Notes: a model not told the origin generated them from the sequence alone. Counted from the first letter of the stretch, positions 34,436 through 43,310 are shown. The stretch is DNA of 43,824 nucleotides from Halobacteriales archaeon QS_5_70_17 (GCA_003021975.1 PXRR01000071.1:17896-61719), one strand, 5' to 3'. Numbers and translations are program-made.

Positions 34436-35866
34436 GTGTCCTCCCGGTACAATCCGTTCCGCGAAGCGATCCTGCTGGTCGGGGTGGCGCTGGCGCGGGT
34501 CGGCCTGGTCGACCGCCGCGGCGTCGAGCGGACCACCGACCTCTCGTGGCCCCGGATCGTCACCGGGATCGCCCGGATGTCGAAGTCCGCCGCCGACGTG
34601 GCGATGGTCGGACTGGCGATCGGGCCGGCGGCCATCGCCGGCGTCGGGTTCGCTACGCCCTACTGGGGATTGGCGTTCACGCTGGGCGGCGGCGTCGCCG
34701 GCGGCACGATCAGCATGGTCGCCCAGCGGTTCGGCGCCGACGAGCGCGGTGAACTCGCCGCGACCGTCCGGGTCAGCGCCTTCGTCGCCGTCGGAGCGGT
34801 ACTTCCGGTGGCGGCGGCCTGTCTGGCGGTCCCGGACCTGCTCGTCGGGCTGCTCGGGTCCGGCGCGGCCGTCGACTACGGGGCCACGTACCTCCGGGTC
34901 GTCGCCGTCGGCATGCCCTTCGCGGCGCTGAACCTGATCGCCAGCCGGACCCTCGTCGGCGCGGACGACGCCTGGACGCCGATGGTCCTTCGCGCCGGCG
35001 GCGCCGTCCTAAACGTCGCGGTCAACGCCGCGCTCGTCTTCGGCGCCGGCTGGGGGGTCGTCGGCGCCGCCGTCGGAACCGTCCTCGGGAACGTCGTCGT
35101 GACGGCGGCGTTCGCGGCCGGCCTGAGCCGGGGCCGGCTCCCGGGGCTCGGAGCCTTCCCCGTCCGGATCCCCCTCTCGGGACCCGTCTGGGTCCGCGAC
35201 CTGGCCGAACAGCTCTCCGGGATCGCGACGCCGCTGGTGCTCCGGAACCTCGCGCGCCGGGGCGCGGACTTCCCGAAACTCGCGATCGTGGGGCTGTTCG
35301 GTCCCGACGTCGTCGCGGCGTACGTCGTCGCGCTCCGCGTGCGCGACCTGCTCGACACCCCCAACTGGGGGTTCAGCCTCGCGTCGAGCAGCCTCGTCGG
35401 CCAGGCGCTCGGACGGGGTGACGAACCCGCCGCCGAGACCTGGGGGCGGGACGTGCTCCGGTTCACCGTCGCGGTGTACGTCCTGCTGGCGGCGGTCGTC
35501 TTCGCGTTCGCCGGGCGGGTCGCCCGCCTGTTCGTCGACGATTCCTCGATCGTCCCCCTGGTGACGGTCTTCATCGCCGTCACCTGCGTGAGCGTCGTCT
35601 TCCGGGGGATCGACGGCGGCGCGGTCGGGGCGCTGCGCGCCAGCGGCGACACCCGCTGGCCGCTGTACTCGCAGCTCGCGGGCATGTACGTCGTCGCCGT
35701 TCCCCTGGCCTACGCCGGCGCCGTGACGCCGATCGGAGTGCGGGCGCTGTACGTCGCCATCGTCGCCGAGACGCTCGTCCCCGCCGCGATCGTCTACTAC
35801 CGGTTCCGGTCGGGGACCTGGAAGGCCGTCAGCCGGCGGTACCGCCCGGAGTCCGCCCCGGAGTGA
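34436..35866 (+). CDS. MATE-family multidrug/organic cation exporter
   Basis: 476 residues, about 12 membrane segments. Opens [23 protein letters not shown]; family features include the repeated two-bundle layout and [30 protein letters not shown] segments. Uses Na+ or H+ to export cations. GTG start at 34436 with GTTTT about 28 nt upstream. Last 38 bases overlap the 3' end of the convergent cyclophilin gene. A perfect 20-bp palindrome lies just after its stop. Confidence 0.88.
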   Translation: MSSRYNPFREAILLVGVALARVGLVDRRGVERTTDLSWPRIVTGIARMSKSAADVAMVGLAIGPAAIAGVGFATPYWGLAFTLGGGVAGGTISMVAQRFGADERGELAATVRVSAFVAVGAVLPVAAACLAVPDLLVGLLGSGAAVDYGATYLRVVAVGMPFAALNLIASRTLVGADDAWTPMVLRAGGAVLNVAVNAALVFGAGWGVVGAAVGTVLGNVVVTAAFAAGLSRGRLPGLGAFPVRIPLSGPVWVRDLAEQLSGIATPLVLRNLARRGADFPKLAIVGLFGPDVVAAYVVALRVRDLLDTPNWGFSLASSSLVGQALGRGDEPAAETWGRDVLRFTVAVYVLLAAVVFAFAGRVARLFVDDSSIVPLVTVFIAVTCVSVVFRGIDGGAVGALRASGDTRWPLYSQLAGMYVVAVPLAYAGAVTPIGVRALYVAIVAETLVPAAIVYYRFRSGTWKAVSRRYRPESAPE

Positions 35867-36413
35867 CCGCCCGGTGGTCGCGGCGGGGCGCCCCGCCGCT
35901 TTCGCGGGGCTGGTCGTTGGCGTCGGTCTCGGCGTCCCCGATCTCGCGGACGACGTCCATCCCGTCGACGACCTCGCCGAAGACGGCGTGGCGGCCGTCG
36001 AGGTGGGGCTGGGCGTCCAGCGTGATGAAGAACTGCGAGCCGTTGGTGTCGGGGCCGGAGTTGGCCATGCTCAGCACGCCCGGCCCGTCGTGGGTCAGGT
36101 CGTCGTGGAACTCGTCGTCGAACTGGTAGCCGGGACCGCCCCGGCCGGTGCCGGTCGGGTCCCCGCCCTGGATCATGAAGTCCTCGATGACGCGGTGGAA
36201 CTCGGTGCCCTCGTACAGCGAGTCGCCCCGGATCTCGCCGCTCTCGGGGTCCTCCCAGGTGTTGGTTTCGGGGGAGGGCTCGGCGTCGGCGGCGGGGTCG
36301 TGGCGAGCCAGCCCGAGGAAGTTCTCGACGGTCCGGGAAGCGCGGTCGGCGAACAGTTCGATCTCGATGTCGCCGCGGTTCGTGTGGAACACGACGTGGG
36401 GGTTGTCGCTCAT
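35829..36413 (-). CDS. cyclophilin-type peptidyl-prolyl isomerase with altered C-terminus
   Basis: 194 residues. Cyclophilin core present: [18 protein letters not shown] (active-site Arg/Phe/Gln region), [16 protein letters not shown], and [14 protein letters not shown]. Catalyses proline isomerisation in the cytoplasm. Relatives follow DANDQP with a last strand of about 10 residues. Here the sequence after DANDQPRES turns into an Arg/Gly/Pro-rich tail of about 25 residues ([14 protein letters not shown]), running through a 20-bp GC palindrome and into the end of the MATE gene. The final beta strand seems lost, likely by a rearrangement at the palindrome. The enzyme may still fold. ATG at 36413 chosen over an upstream GTG at 36425. 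Confidence 0.85.
   Translation of the reverse strand: MSDNPHVVFHTNRGDIEIELFADRASRTVENFLGLARHDPAADAEPSPETNTWEDPESGEIRGDSLYEGTEFHRVIEDFMIQGGDPTGTGRGGPGYQFDDEFHDDLTHDGPGVLSMANSGPDTNGSQFFITLDAQPHLDGRHAVFGEVVDGMDVVREIGDAETDANDQPRESGGAPRRDHRAVTPGRTPGGTAG
35880..35899. repeat. perfect 20-bp GC palindrome at a convergent gene junction
   Basis: GCGGCGGGGCGCCCCGCCGC is its own reverse complement. It lies 14 bases after the MATE stop codon and inside the altered tail of the cyclophilin gene. As RNA it would form a very stable hairpin on either strand, so a bidirectional terminator is plausible, and TTTCG follows on the plus strand. Confidence 0.55.
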
Positions 36414-36452
36414 CGTCCGTGCCACGCCGAGCCGAGAGAAAAGGGTGCCGGC

Positions 36453-36812
36453 CTACGCGCCCGGGACGCCGAGCGCTTCGAAGCTCGCCAGCCCGAGGAC
36501 GCCGAGCAGGTACACCACGACGAACGTGGCGAGCCACGCCACCAGCGCGATGCCGGCCGCGCTCAGCCACCCGCCGGGGTACCGCCGGTTGATGACCCAG
36601 AGGTACGCCACGAGCGCCAGTAGCGGTCCCAGAAGGGGGATCCAGCCGACCAGTACCGCGGCGACGAACTACACCAGCGAGGCGATCAGCGCCGTCACGA
36701 TGGCGTAGGTGTAGTCTTTCACGCCCGTGATGACGCTGGCGCCGACGTAGATGCCGAGCGCGCCGATCAGCAGGCTCACCACGAACCCGATCACCGATCC
36801 GATCGGTGCCAT
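36453..36812 (-). pseudogene. small membrane protein with an internal stop codon
   Basis: From the ATG at 36812 the minus-strand frame gives 47 residues (two membrane helices, MAPIGSVIGFVVSLLIGALG opening) and stops at TAG (36669-36671). The same frame continues with FVAAVLVGWIPLLGPLLALV, then VINRRYPGGW and two more helices to a TAG at 36453-36455, 120 codons in all. The downstream part keeps a clear membrane-protein pattern and no further stop, so a single TGG-to-TAG change (Trp in the second helix) is the likely break. A TATA-like CCTATTCG is centred about 27 nt upstream. Family: small multi-helix haloarchaeal membrane protein, function unknown. Sequencing error possible. Confidence 0.72.
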
Positions 36813-36985
36813 ACTCGGGGTACATCGCTCCCTCACCTATTCGTCCGGGCTGTGAGGACACGATATCGCCGGCACCGGTCCGCCGGGCCAGTTCCGGGGG
36901 CCGTCCGGCGTGATCGCAGTTCAGTCGCACGGCGTCCGACGATCGCTCCCCTCAGCTACAAGGCGCCGAGCGCCTACCCCTCGGT

Positions 36986-37951
36986 ATGGCCGGCCACACC
37001 GCAGAGCGCGTGACGCTCGCGCGGCTCCCCTCGGGAGTCGCCGTGGCGACGACCGTCCACACCTACCGCGGCGACCGCGAGGGACCGACGCTGTACGTCC
37101 AGGCCGCCCAGCACGGCCGCGAGGTCAACGGGGCCGAGGTGCTGCGGCGGTTCCACGACGCCGTCGATCCGGGGTCGCTCGCGGGCCGGGTGATCGCCGT
37201 CCCGGTCGCGGACCCGCTGACCTTCGACCGCGTCTCGTACACCACCCCGGAGCAACTCGACGCCGCCCGCTCGAACATGAACCGCGTCTGGCCCGGCGAC
37301 GCCGACGGGTCGCTCCACGAGCGCATGGCCGCCCGCCTCTGGGAGTACGCGGGCGACGCCGACGCCGCGGTCGACCTCCACACCGGCGCGCCCGACATGC
37401 TCCCGCACGTCGTCTTCCGGGAGGGCGACGACCGCTCGCGGGCGCTCGCGGAGGCGTTCGGCACCGACCTCCTGCTGAGCGAACCGGCCGGCGAGGACGC
37501 CCCCGAGGAGTGGGCCGAGCGGAGCTTCGACGGTAAGTTCCGGGTCGCCGCGGGCGAGGCGGGCGTCCCCGCGATCACGCCCGAACTCGCCCACAACAAA
37601 CAGCTCGTCGAACCGGCGATCGAACTCGGCCTCGACGGCCTGCTGAACGTCCTCCGGGAACTGGAGATGCTGCCGGGCGACCCCGACCCCCGGGGGGAGC
37701 GGACGCTCGCTCGCAACCACCTCGGGCGGGTCCCGGCGGCCGATTCGGGGCTGTTCCGGCCGGCCCCGGGCGTGGCGGTCGGCGACCGCGTCCAGGCCGG
37801 CGACTCGCTGGGGACGCTGTACGACCCGACGACCTACGAACCGCTCCAGTCGGCGGCGGCCGACCGCGACGGGATCCTCTATTCGATCACCCGCGAGGCG
37901 ACGGTGACCGCCGGCCAGTCGCTGGCGAACGTCGCGGACCTCCGCGACTAG
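36986..37951 (+). CDS. succinylglutamate desuccinylase/aspartoacylase-family zinc hydrolase
   Basis: 321 residues. Zinc ligands of the M14-like AstE/AspA fold: His43 and Glu46 in QHGREVNG, and His132 in DLHTG. The last about 70 residues form the beta-rich AstE C-terminal part (GLFRPAPGVAVGDRVQAG, which also resembles a lipoyl/barrel-like loop). Expected to cleave an acyl group from an amino acid or related amide, substrate unknown. A weak TATA (CTACAAGG) lies at -27. Stop TAG is in a CTAG shared with the converging TrpD-like gene. Confidence 0.85.
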   Translation: MAGHTAERVTLARLPSGVAVATTVHTYRGDREGPTLYVQAAQHGREVNGAEVLRRFHDAVDPGSLAGRVIAVPVADPLTFDRVSYTTPEQLDAARSNMNRVWPGDADGSLHERMAARLWEYAGDADAAVDLHTGAPDMLPHVVFREGDDRSRALAEAFGTDLLLSEPAGEDAPEEWAERSFDGKFRVAAGEAGVPAITPELAHNKQLVEPAIELGLDGLLNVLRELEMLPGDPDPRGERTLARNHLGRVPAADSGLFRPAPGVAVGDRVQAGDSLGTLYDPTTYEPLQSAAADRDGILYSITREATVTAGQSLANVADLRD

Positions 37952-38959
37952 GGCTCGAACGACCGCAGCGCCGCCAGGCGGTCGGCGGCGTCGCCGCCGG
38001 TCAGCGCGTCCCGGGCCCGCTCGAGGCCGGCGGCGACGTCCTCGGCGTCCCCGCGGGCGAAGACACGAACCGCGGCGTTGAGCGCTACGGCGTCGGCGAA
38101 GGCGCCCTCGCGGTCGCCCGCGAGCACCTCCTCGGTGATCCGCGCGGAGTCGGCGGCGACGTCCTCGACCCCGAGGTCCTCGCTCTCGAAGTCCATCCCG
38201 TAGTCCGGCGTCTCGATCGTGAAGTCCTCCATCTCGCCGCTCTCCCCGACGGCGACAGTCGTCGATCCGGGGCGGATGTCGTCGTACCCCTCCATCCCCT
38301 GGAACATCACCACGCGGTCGACGGTCGCGCGCTCGCTGGCCGCGAAGGTGTCGATGATCCGCTTCGCGTACGGCAGGTGATAGAAGCTCCCGAGGTGGAC
38401 GTCGGCGTCGGCGGGGTTCGCCAGCGTCTCGATGGTGTTGACGAACGTGCGCACGCCCATCCGGTCGCGGCGGTCCGAGAGGTCGGCGACCCCGGGGTTG
38501 AAGTTCGGCTGGTAGTAGAAGCCGAAGCCGACGTCGTCGACCATCGCCGCGCTCTCGGCGGGCGCGAGGTCCGTCTCGACGCCGAGTTCGTCGAGCACGT
38601 GCTTGTAGGCGTCCTGTTTCTGGGTCGGGACGCGGTCGCCGGAGTGGGCCCTTGCCGTCGTAGTTGGCCCCGCAGTCGACGGGGTCGCAGTCGGGGGCGG
38701 CGGTCTCGACGGACTCCTCGGCGATCACGTCGACGAACGCGCCCAGTTCCTCGGGTGTGTTGCGCTTCCAGCGGTTGGCCAGCCAGAACGCCCCCAGCGT
38801 CGTCGGGTCGGGCTCCCCGGCCAGGACGCGCGCGAACGCCTCGCGGGCCTGCTCGGGGGTCATGTCGTCGGCGGACTTGTGTCCCGACCCCACTACCTCC
38901 GTCATCAGGCGCTTCAGCGGCCACTCGCCGAACTCGCGATCCGGGCTCGCTCGTGCCAT
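37948..38959 (-). pseudogene. TrpD-like phosphoribosyltransferase (glycosyltransferase family 3) with an internal deletion
   Basis: The ATG at 38959 starts a normal N-terminal domain of the anthranilate phosphoribosyltransferase-like family (GEWPLKRLMTEVVGSGHKS, then WLANRWKRNTPEELGAFVDV). It reads through DCGANYDGKG, the equivalent of the PRPP-binding loop. Directly after this (about 38644-38652) the frame shifts, and the -1 frame resumes with HSGDRVPTQKQDAYKHVLDEL, continuing the family sequence normally to the stop at 37948. Relatives have about 23-25 residues between these points (a helix after the PRPP loop). So a deletion of about 70 bp, not a multiple of three, removed that helix and broke the frame. 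The promoter (CTAAGG at -27) is intact. Without correction no active enzyme is made. Its stop shares CTAG with the AstE-like gene. Confidence 0.78.
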
Positions 38960-39093
38960 ACTCTCACTCCGGCCGCGGCGGGCTAAGGGGTTGCGCTTCC
39001 GACGCCCGGGCGCGCGGATCCCGCTGCCGGCGGCGCCGTCGCTCGCCGCGCGCGGGCGAAACTGCCATATCGCCTCGGCGAGTCCCTCCTGGC

Positions 39094-39627
39094 GTGTACC
39101 TCGTCCCGCTGGTCCCCGGGACCGACGCCTTCGAGCGGGCCGTCGACTGCTACTGGGACATCTACGCGTACTCGTCCCGCGGTCGCCCCGACCGGGCGAC
39201 GGCCGCCGCGACCTTCGCCCGCCACGCCGACTTCCCGGGCTACCGGGGCCTGGTCGCCGTCGAAGGGGGTTCGGCCGTCGGCTACGCCTACGGCTACGGC
39301 TCCCGGCCGGGCCAGTACTACCACGACCGACTGCGGGCGGCCCTCGAGGCGGACGCCGCCGAGCGCTGGCTGGCCGACTGCTTCGAGTTCGTCGAACTCG
39401 GGGTCGCACCCCGCGCCCGCCGGGAGGGCGTCGGCTCGCGGCTCCACGACGCGGTGTTCGCGGGCGTCGACTACGAGACGAGCGTCCTCACGACGGGCGT
39501 CGAGAACGCTCCCGCCCGCCGGTTCTACGCCCGCAAGGGCTGGGAACTGGTCCACGAGCCGTTCCCGCCCGGCGAAGACCCCGAACCGGACGCCCCGGCG
39601 CTGGCCGTCCTCGGTCGGGAGCTCTAG
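39094..39627 (+). CDS. GNAT-family acetyltransferase
   Basis: 177 residues, GTG start with CATATCG centred about 26 nt upstream. Core motif A seen as ELGVAPRARREGVGSRLHDAVF (acetyl-CoA loop R-x-x-G-V-G), preceded by strands VAVEGGSAVGYAYGYG and followed by ENAPARRFYARKGWELVH. The substrate is unknown. It shares its stop CTAG with the convergent PH-domain gene, and it is divergent from the TrpD-like pseudogene. Confidence 0.82.
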   Translation: MYLVPLVPGTDAFERAVDCYWDIYAYSSRGRPDRATAAATFARHADFPGYRGLVAVEGGSAVGYAYGYGSRPGQYYHDRLRAALEADAAERWLADCFEFVELGVAPRARREGVGSRLHDAVFAGVDYETSVLTTGVENAPARRFYARKGWELVHEPFPPGEDPEPDAPALAVLGREL

Positions 39628-40118
39628 ATCCGGTCGAGCTGCTGGGTGAGCATGCTGCTCACCTCCTGGGGATCGGGGACGTCCTCGAAGACCATCTCGG
39701 TGCTGGCGGTGCCGGCCGTCTCGATGTAGAGGTCGCCGTAGGAGAGGAACCGCTCGGTCAGCGACTGCCTGAAGGTGGTGTTCTGGACCCGATCGAGGCG
39801 CAGCGTTGTCACCCGCCGGGAGACCACCCCCGTCTTCTTGTAGACCTCGTTAGTCGTGATCACGTACCGGACGCTCTGATGGCGGACGTACGCCACCCCG
39901 ACGACGAGCATGCCGAGCGGCACCAGCAGGTACGCCGCCCCGCGGAACGGCAGGTCCTGGGGGAGGAAGGCGTTCAACAGCATCCCCGCCAGCATCAGGA
40001 AGCCGCCGGCGGCGATCTGGGGGACGATCCGGTGGAGGCTGGGCGTGCCGGTCCAGACGATCTCCTCGTCGTCGGTGAGCGTGACCCAGTCCGGGGCGCC
40101 CCCGACTACGGCTGCCAT
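39624..40118 (-). CDS. membrane PH-domain protein (bPH2/YdbS type)
   Basis: 164 residues. Two membrane helices (about 33-51 and 60-79) followed by a bacterial-type PH domain (VRYVITTNEVYKKTGVVSRR, TLRLDRVQNTTF, GDLYIETAG), as in YdbS/YdbT proteins. Predicted to sit on the cytoplasmic face of the membrane; role unknown, possibly in membrane stress or lipid binding. ATG at 40118 is chosen since the longer frame upstream is Pro/Arg-rich. Shares the stop CTAG with the GNAT gene. Confidence 0.82.
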   Translation of the reverse strand: MAAVVGGAPDWVTLTDDEEIVWTGTPSLHRIVPQIAAGGFLMLAGMLLNAFLPQDLPFRGAAYLLVPLGMLVVGVAYVRHQSVRYVITTNEVYKKTGVVSRRVTTLRLDRVQNTTFRQSLTERFLSYGDLYIETAGTASTEMVFEDVPDPQEVSSMLTQQLDRI

Positions 40119-40306
40119 GCCCCCGGGTAGGCGTCCCGGGGACTTCGTACTGTCTCTCCCGGTCGGAGCGCTGCCGGGCGCGGCGGCCGCGTCCGGCGCC
40201 CCGGCGGATCCGTCGAACCGGTCGGGCGCCGGGAGGCGGGTCGGGAGATCGTCCGGCGTCGAACGGAACCGATAGAGGGTAGTCGGAGGAGGCCGTAGCG
40301 CCGGTG

Positions 40307-41404
40307 ATGAGCGCGCTGGCTGACGACTGGCGGGCAGACCTCGACGACGCCGACGCCGCACTGATCGACGGCTTCCAGAGCGGCTTCCCCATCGAGGAGC
40401 GGCCGTTCCGGGCCGTCGGAACGGCGATCGAGGTCTCCGAGGCGGAGGCGCTCTCCCGGGTAGAGCGCCTCCGCGACCGGGGCGTGTTCCGGCGGTTCGG
40501 CGCCGTGTTGAACCCCCCGGTCATCGGCAGTTCGACGCTGGCGGCCGTCCGAGCCCCGGAGGACGAGGAGCGCTTCGACGCCGTCGCCGACGTCATCAAC
40601 GGCTACCGGCAGGTCAACCACAACTACCGGCGCGATCACGCCTGGAACATGTGGTTCGTCGTCACCGCCGGATCGCTGGCCGTCCGCGACCGCATCCTCG
40701 ACGAGATCGAGGAGCGCACCGGCTGCGAGGTGCTGAACCTGCCGATGCACACCGACTACTACATCGACCTCGAGTTCCCGGTGGTCAACGACGACCGCTT
40801 CGCCCGCGAGTCCGGGGGGACAGGGGCGGATGCGGACGCCGACGCCGCCTCCGCGCCGGCCGACGCCCCCGGGGAGGCCGGGTCGGTCGATCCGACGCGG
40901 ATCAGCGAGCGGGCCACGGCCGACCTGAGCGACTTCGACCGGCGCCTGCTGCTCGCGATCCAGGACGGCCTCCCGCTGTCGGCCACCCCCTACGCCGACG
41001 TCGCCGAGCGGATCGGCGCGGCGACGACCGACGTGACCGGCGGCGTCCGGCGCCTGCTCGCCGAGAACTGCGTCAAGCGGGTCGGCTGCGTGGTCAACCA
41101 CGTCGTCACCGGCTTCGACGCCAACTGCATGGTCGTCTGGGACGTCCCGGACGACCGCCTCGACGAGCGCGGGACGGCCGTCGGCGACCTCCCCTGCGTC
41201 ACGCTCTGTTACCACCGACCCCGCCGTCCCGAGCAGGGCTGGCGGTACAACCTCTTCACCATGATCCACGGCCGCGACCCGGCGGCCGTCGACGAGAAGA
41301 TCGACGAACTCGCCGCCGACCACCTCCCGTTCGCCCACGAAGGGCTCTACTCCACGGGGACGCTGAAACAGACCGGCGCCCGCTACGAGGACATCGTCGA
41401 CTGA
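40307..41404 (+). CDS. ahbAB: fused siroheme decarboxylase AhbA-AhbB (Lrp/AsnC-like)
   Basis: 365 residues made of two similar halves joined by a Ala/Asp-rich linker (about 170-205). Each half has an AsnC-like wHTH (first: ALIDGFQSGFPIEERPF; second: RRLLLAIQDGLPLSATPY) followed by a ferredoxin-like fold with the heme-pathway motifs HNYRRDHAWNMWFVV (first half) and CYHRPRRPEQGWRYNLFTMIHG (second half). These motifs are those of AhbA and AhbB, the siroheme decarboxylase subunits of the alternative heme route, rather than of classical Lrp regulators. Product: 12,18-didecarboxysiroheme. A GGAGG lies about 17 nt upstream of the ATG and the in-frame GTG just before (40304) is an alternative start. 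Confidence 0.85.
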   Translation: MSALADDWRADLDDADAALIDGFQSGFPIEERPFRAVGTAIEVSEAEALSRVERLRDRGVFRRFGAVLNPPVIGSSTLAAVRAPEDEERFDAVADVINGYRQVNHNYRRDHAWNMWFVVTAGSLAVRDRILDEIEERTGCEVLNLPMHTDYYIDLEFPVVNDDRFARESGGTGADADADAASAPADAPGEAGSVDPTRISERATADLSDFDRRLLLAIQDGLPLSATPYADVAERIGAATTDVTGGVRRLLAENCVKRVGCVVNHVVTGFDANCMVVWDVPDDRLDERGTAVGDLPCVTLCYHRPRRPEQGWRYNLFTMIHGRDPAAVDEKIDELAADHLPFAHEGLYSTGTLKQTGARYEDIVD

Positions 41405-41539
41405 CGGCGCGCGGCGACCGGACGGCGACTGGGAACGGCGACGCGGAAAACAGTGGAGGTCGGGGGCTCCCGCCGGCAGACCGGACCGGGAACCGTCGGA
41501 CGGCAGCCCGGTACTCGCGCGATACCCGCACCGCGGCGA

Positions 41540-41800
41540 TCAGTCGCCGACGATGATGATCATCGGTCCGGCGAAGACCAGCGCGATGCCGACCGCCCGG
41601 AAGATGAAGTCGCCGTTCATCAGGCTCAGCGGCGTGAGCATGAACAGCAGCCCCATGGCGATTACGTGCAGCCCGGTCGCGGTCTTGCTCTTCAGCGGCA
41701 GGGTCCCCAGGATTCCCACGACCAGCAGGAGCAGGAACACGTGCCCCAGGTGGTACTGCTGAAGGAACGTATCGACGACCTGCAGCGGGAGCGCGAACAT
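41540..41800 (-). CDS. 86-residue three-helix membrane protein
   Basis: Opens MFALPLQVVDTFLQQYHLGH; three hydrophobic helices near 18-35, 42-60 and 66-84 and a short acidic end. Similar small membrane proteins are common in haloarchaea (from memory). No functional motif. GGAATTTC is centred about 28 nt upstream of the ATG, fitting a leaderless start. Confidence 0.68.
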   Translation of the reverse strand: MFALPLQVVDTFLQQYHLGHVFLLLLVVGILGTLPLKSKTATGLHVIAMGLLFMLTPLSLMNGDFIFRAVGIALVFAGPMIIIVGD

Positions 41801-41840
41801 CCTTACCTACCCTCGTAACGGTCGGAATTTCAACCTTCCG

Positions 41841-42206
41841 TTAGGCGGCGCCGATATCGATCGGCCTGAGTAACACGTACCACAATACGATGACGGTCAT
41901 CGCGAAGCCCAGCGCCCACGCCAGCGCCCCCGCGGCGGGGGCGCCCTGCTGGGTGAAGAAGTTGTCGAGCAGGCCAGCGGTGACGATCCCGGCGACGGCG
42001 ATGGCGATTCCGAGTTTCGCCCGGTCGGTGAACACCGCGCTGCCGGGCCCGCCTTCGGCGTCGCCGTCCGGCCGCGGTCCGTCGGCGGTCGCGTCTCCCG
42101 AGTCGTCGGGAGCGGCCGCCGGCGCGTCGCCCTCGCCGGTGTCGGCGTCGCTGTCGTCGCCGCCCGGGGACCTCCGACTGTCGCTCCCGCTCTCGCTGTC
42201 GGTCAT
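41841..42206 (-). CDS. small membrane protein with long acidic N-terminus
   Basis: 121 residues. The first about 58 are Asp/Ser/Gly-rich and disordered, followed by two membrane helices (about 63-82 and 92-113). I recognise no family beyond haloarchaeal small membrane proteins. The acidic tail may be extracytoplasmic or cytosolic. Lies 40 bp upstream of the 86-residue gene on the same strand; the downstream gene has its own TATA element. Confidence 0.65.
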   Translation of the reverse strand: MTDSESGSDSRRSPGGDDSDADTGEGDAPAAAPDDSGDATADGPRPDGDAEGGPGSAVFTDRAKLGIAIAVAGIVTAGLLDNFFTQQGAPAAGALAWALGFAMTVIVLWYVLLRPIDIGAA

Positions 42207-42389
42207 GCGCCCGGCTACGTCCGCCAGCGTTCTCAACCCCTCGGTCCGCCGTCCGCCGGCGCGGCCGCCGTCCCTCTCGGGCCGCAGCGTCACCGGATCG
42301 ACTCCTGGAGTCGGAGCCGGGGACGGGACCGGGCGACTCCTCGACCGGAACCGGCTCGCATTTCCGTCCCGAGCGCGCCGTTCGGAACC

Positions 42390-43289
42390 GTGTCCCAGCT
42401 CGTGTCCGCCTCGCTCTCGGGATCGACGGCCGGACTCGCGTTCGCCGTCGCGGCGGCGCTGCTCTACGGGGCGTACCTCTACGGCTACAAGCGGTACTTC
42501 AGCGGTTTCCCCGCGATGGCGTACCTGACTGTCACCGAGGGGGCCGCGGCCGTCTGGTACCTCCCGGTGGTCGCCGGCGTCGACAGCGCGGCGCTGGCCC
42601 GCCTCGGCGCGGCCCACTGGGCCGGGGTCGTCGCCACCGCGCTGCTGACCGGGGTCGCCATCGCCGTCTCGATCCGCGCGATCCAGCTCGGGGACGTCTC
42701 CTACGTGACGCCGCTGAACAAGCTCGTCCCCGCGTTCGTCCTCCCGCTGGAACTCGGCCTGCTCGGCGCCGTGCTGACGCCTCTCCAGGTGGCGGGCGTC
42801 GTCACCGCCACGGCGGGGATCTACCTCGCCAACTACGAGGCCGACGGCGTCCTGACGCCGCTCGCTCGCGCGCTCGCCTACCGGCCGGCGCAGCTGGCAC
42901 TCCTCGGTGCCGGCGCGTTCGCCGTCGTCGACGTCATGAAGCGCGTCCTGCTGCAGGACCTCGCGCTACCGCTCCCGGTCGTCGTCTGGACGTCGCTGGT
43001 CGGCGTCACGGCCGTTGCGGCGCCGCTGGGGTGGCGGCGGCGCGGTGACCTCCCGGTGCGGCTTCTCCCGGCGCTGGTGGCAGTCGGACTCGTCCTCGCG
43101 GTCGGGGACCACACCATCGCGCTGGCGTTCCAGCGGCTCCCCGCCAGCGTCGCCTCGCCCATCGTCAACGGCCAGGCGGTCGTGGCGGTCGTCCTCGGCG
43201 GCCTGCTGCTCGACGAGCGGGCGTTCTCCCGTCGGCTGGCCGCCAGCCTCCTCGCGGTCGCGGGCATCGCGCTGATCGCGCTCGGGTAG
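42390..43289 (+). CDS. DMT-superfamily (EamA-like) permease
   Basis: 299 residues, about 10 membrane helices in two EamA-like repeats. The first repeat includes AIQLGDVSYVTPLNKLVPAF and the second AFQRLPASVASPIVNGQAVV, the typical helix 4/9 signatures. Possible exporter of amino acids, nucleotide sugars or metabolites. GTG start at 42390; CATTTCC about 28 nt upstream gives a weak TATA. The following convergent gene is the partial sequon-rich protein. Confidence 0.85.
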   Translation: MSQLVSASLSGSTAGLAFAVAAALLYGAYLYGYKRYFSGFPAMAYLTVTEGAAAVWYLPVVAGVDSAALARLGAAHWAGVVATALLTGVAIAVSIRAIQLGDVSYVTPLNKLVPAFVLPLELGLLGAVLTPLQVAGVVTATAGIYLANYEADGVLTPLARALAYRPAQLALLGAGAFAVVDVMKRVLLQDLALPLPVVVWTSLVGVTAVAAPLGWRRRGDLPVRLLPALVAVGLVLAVGDHTIALAFQRLPASVASPIVNGQAVVAVVLGGLLLDERAFSRRLAASLLAVAGIALIALG

Positions 43290-43310
43290 CGTCCGCGCTC
43301 TCGCAGCCAG

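Noticed and set aside
40307-41404. Two-domain Lrp/AsnC transcription regulator
   Set aside because: The motifs in both ligand domains match siroheme decarboxylase subunits, and a duplicated regulator with these residues is not expected.
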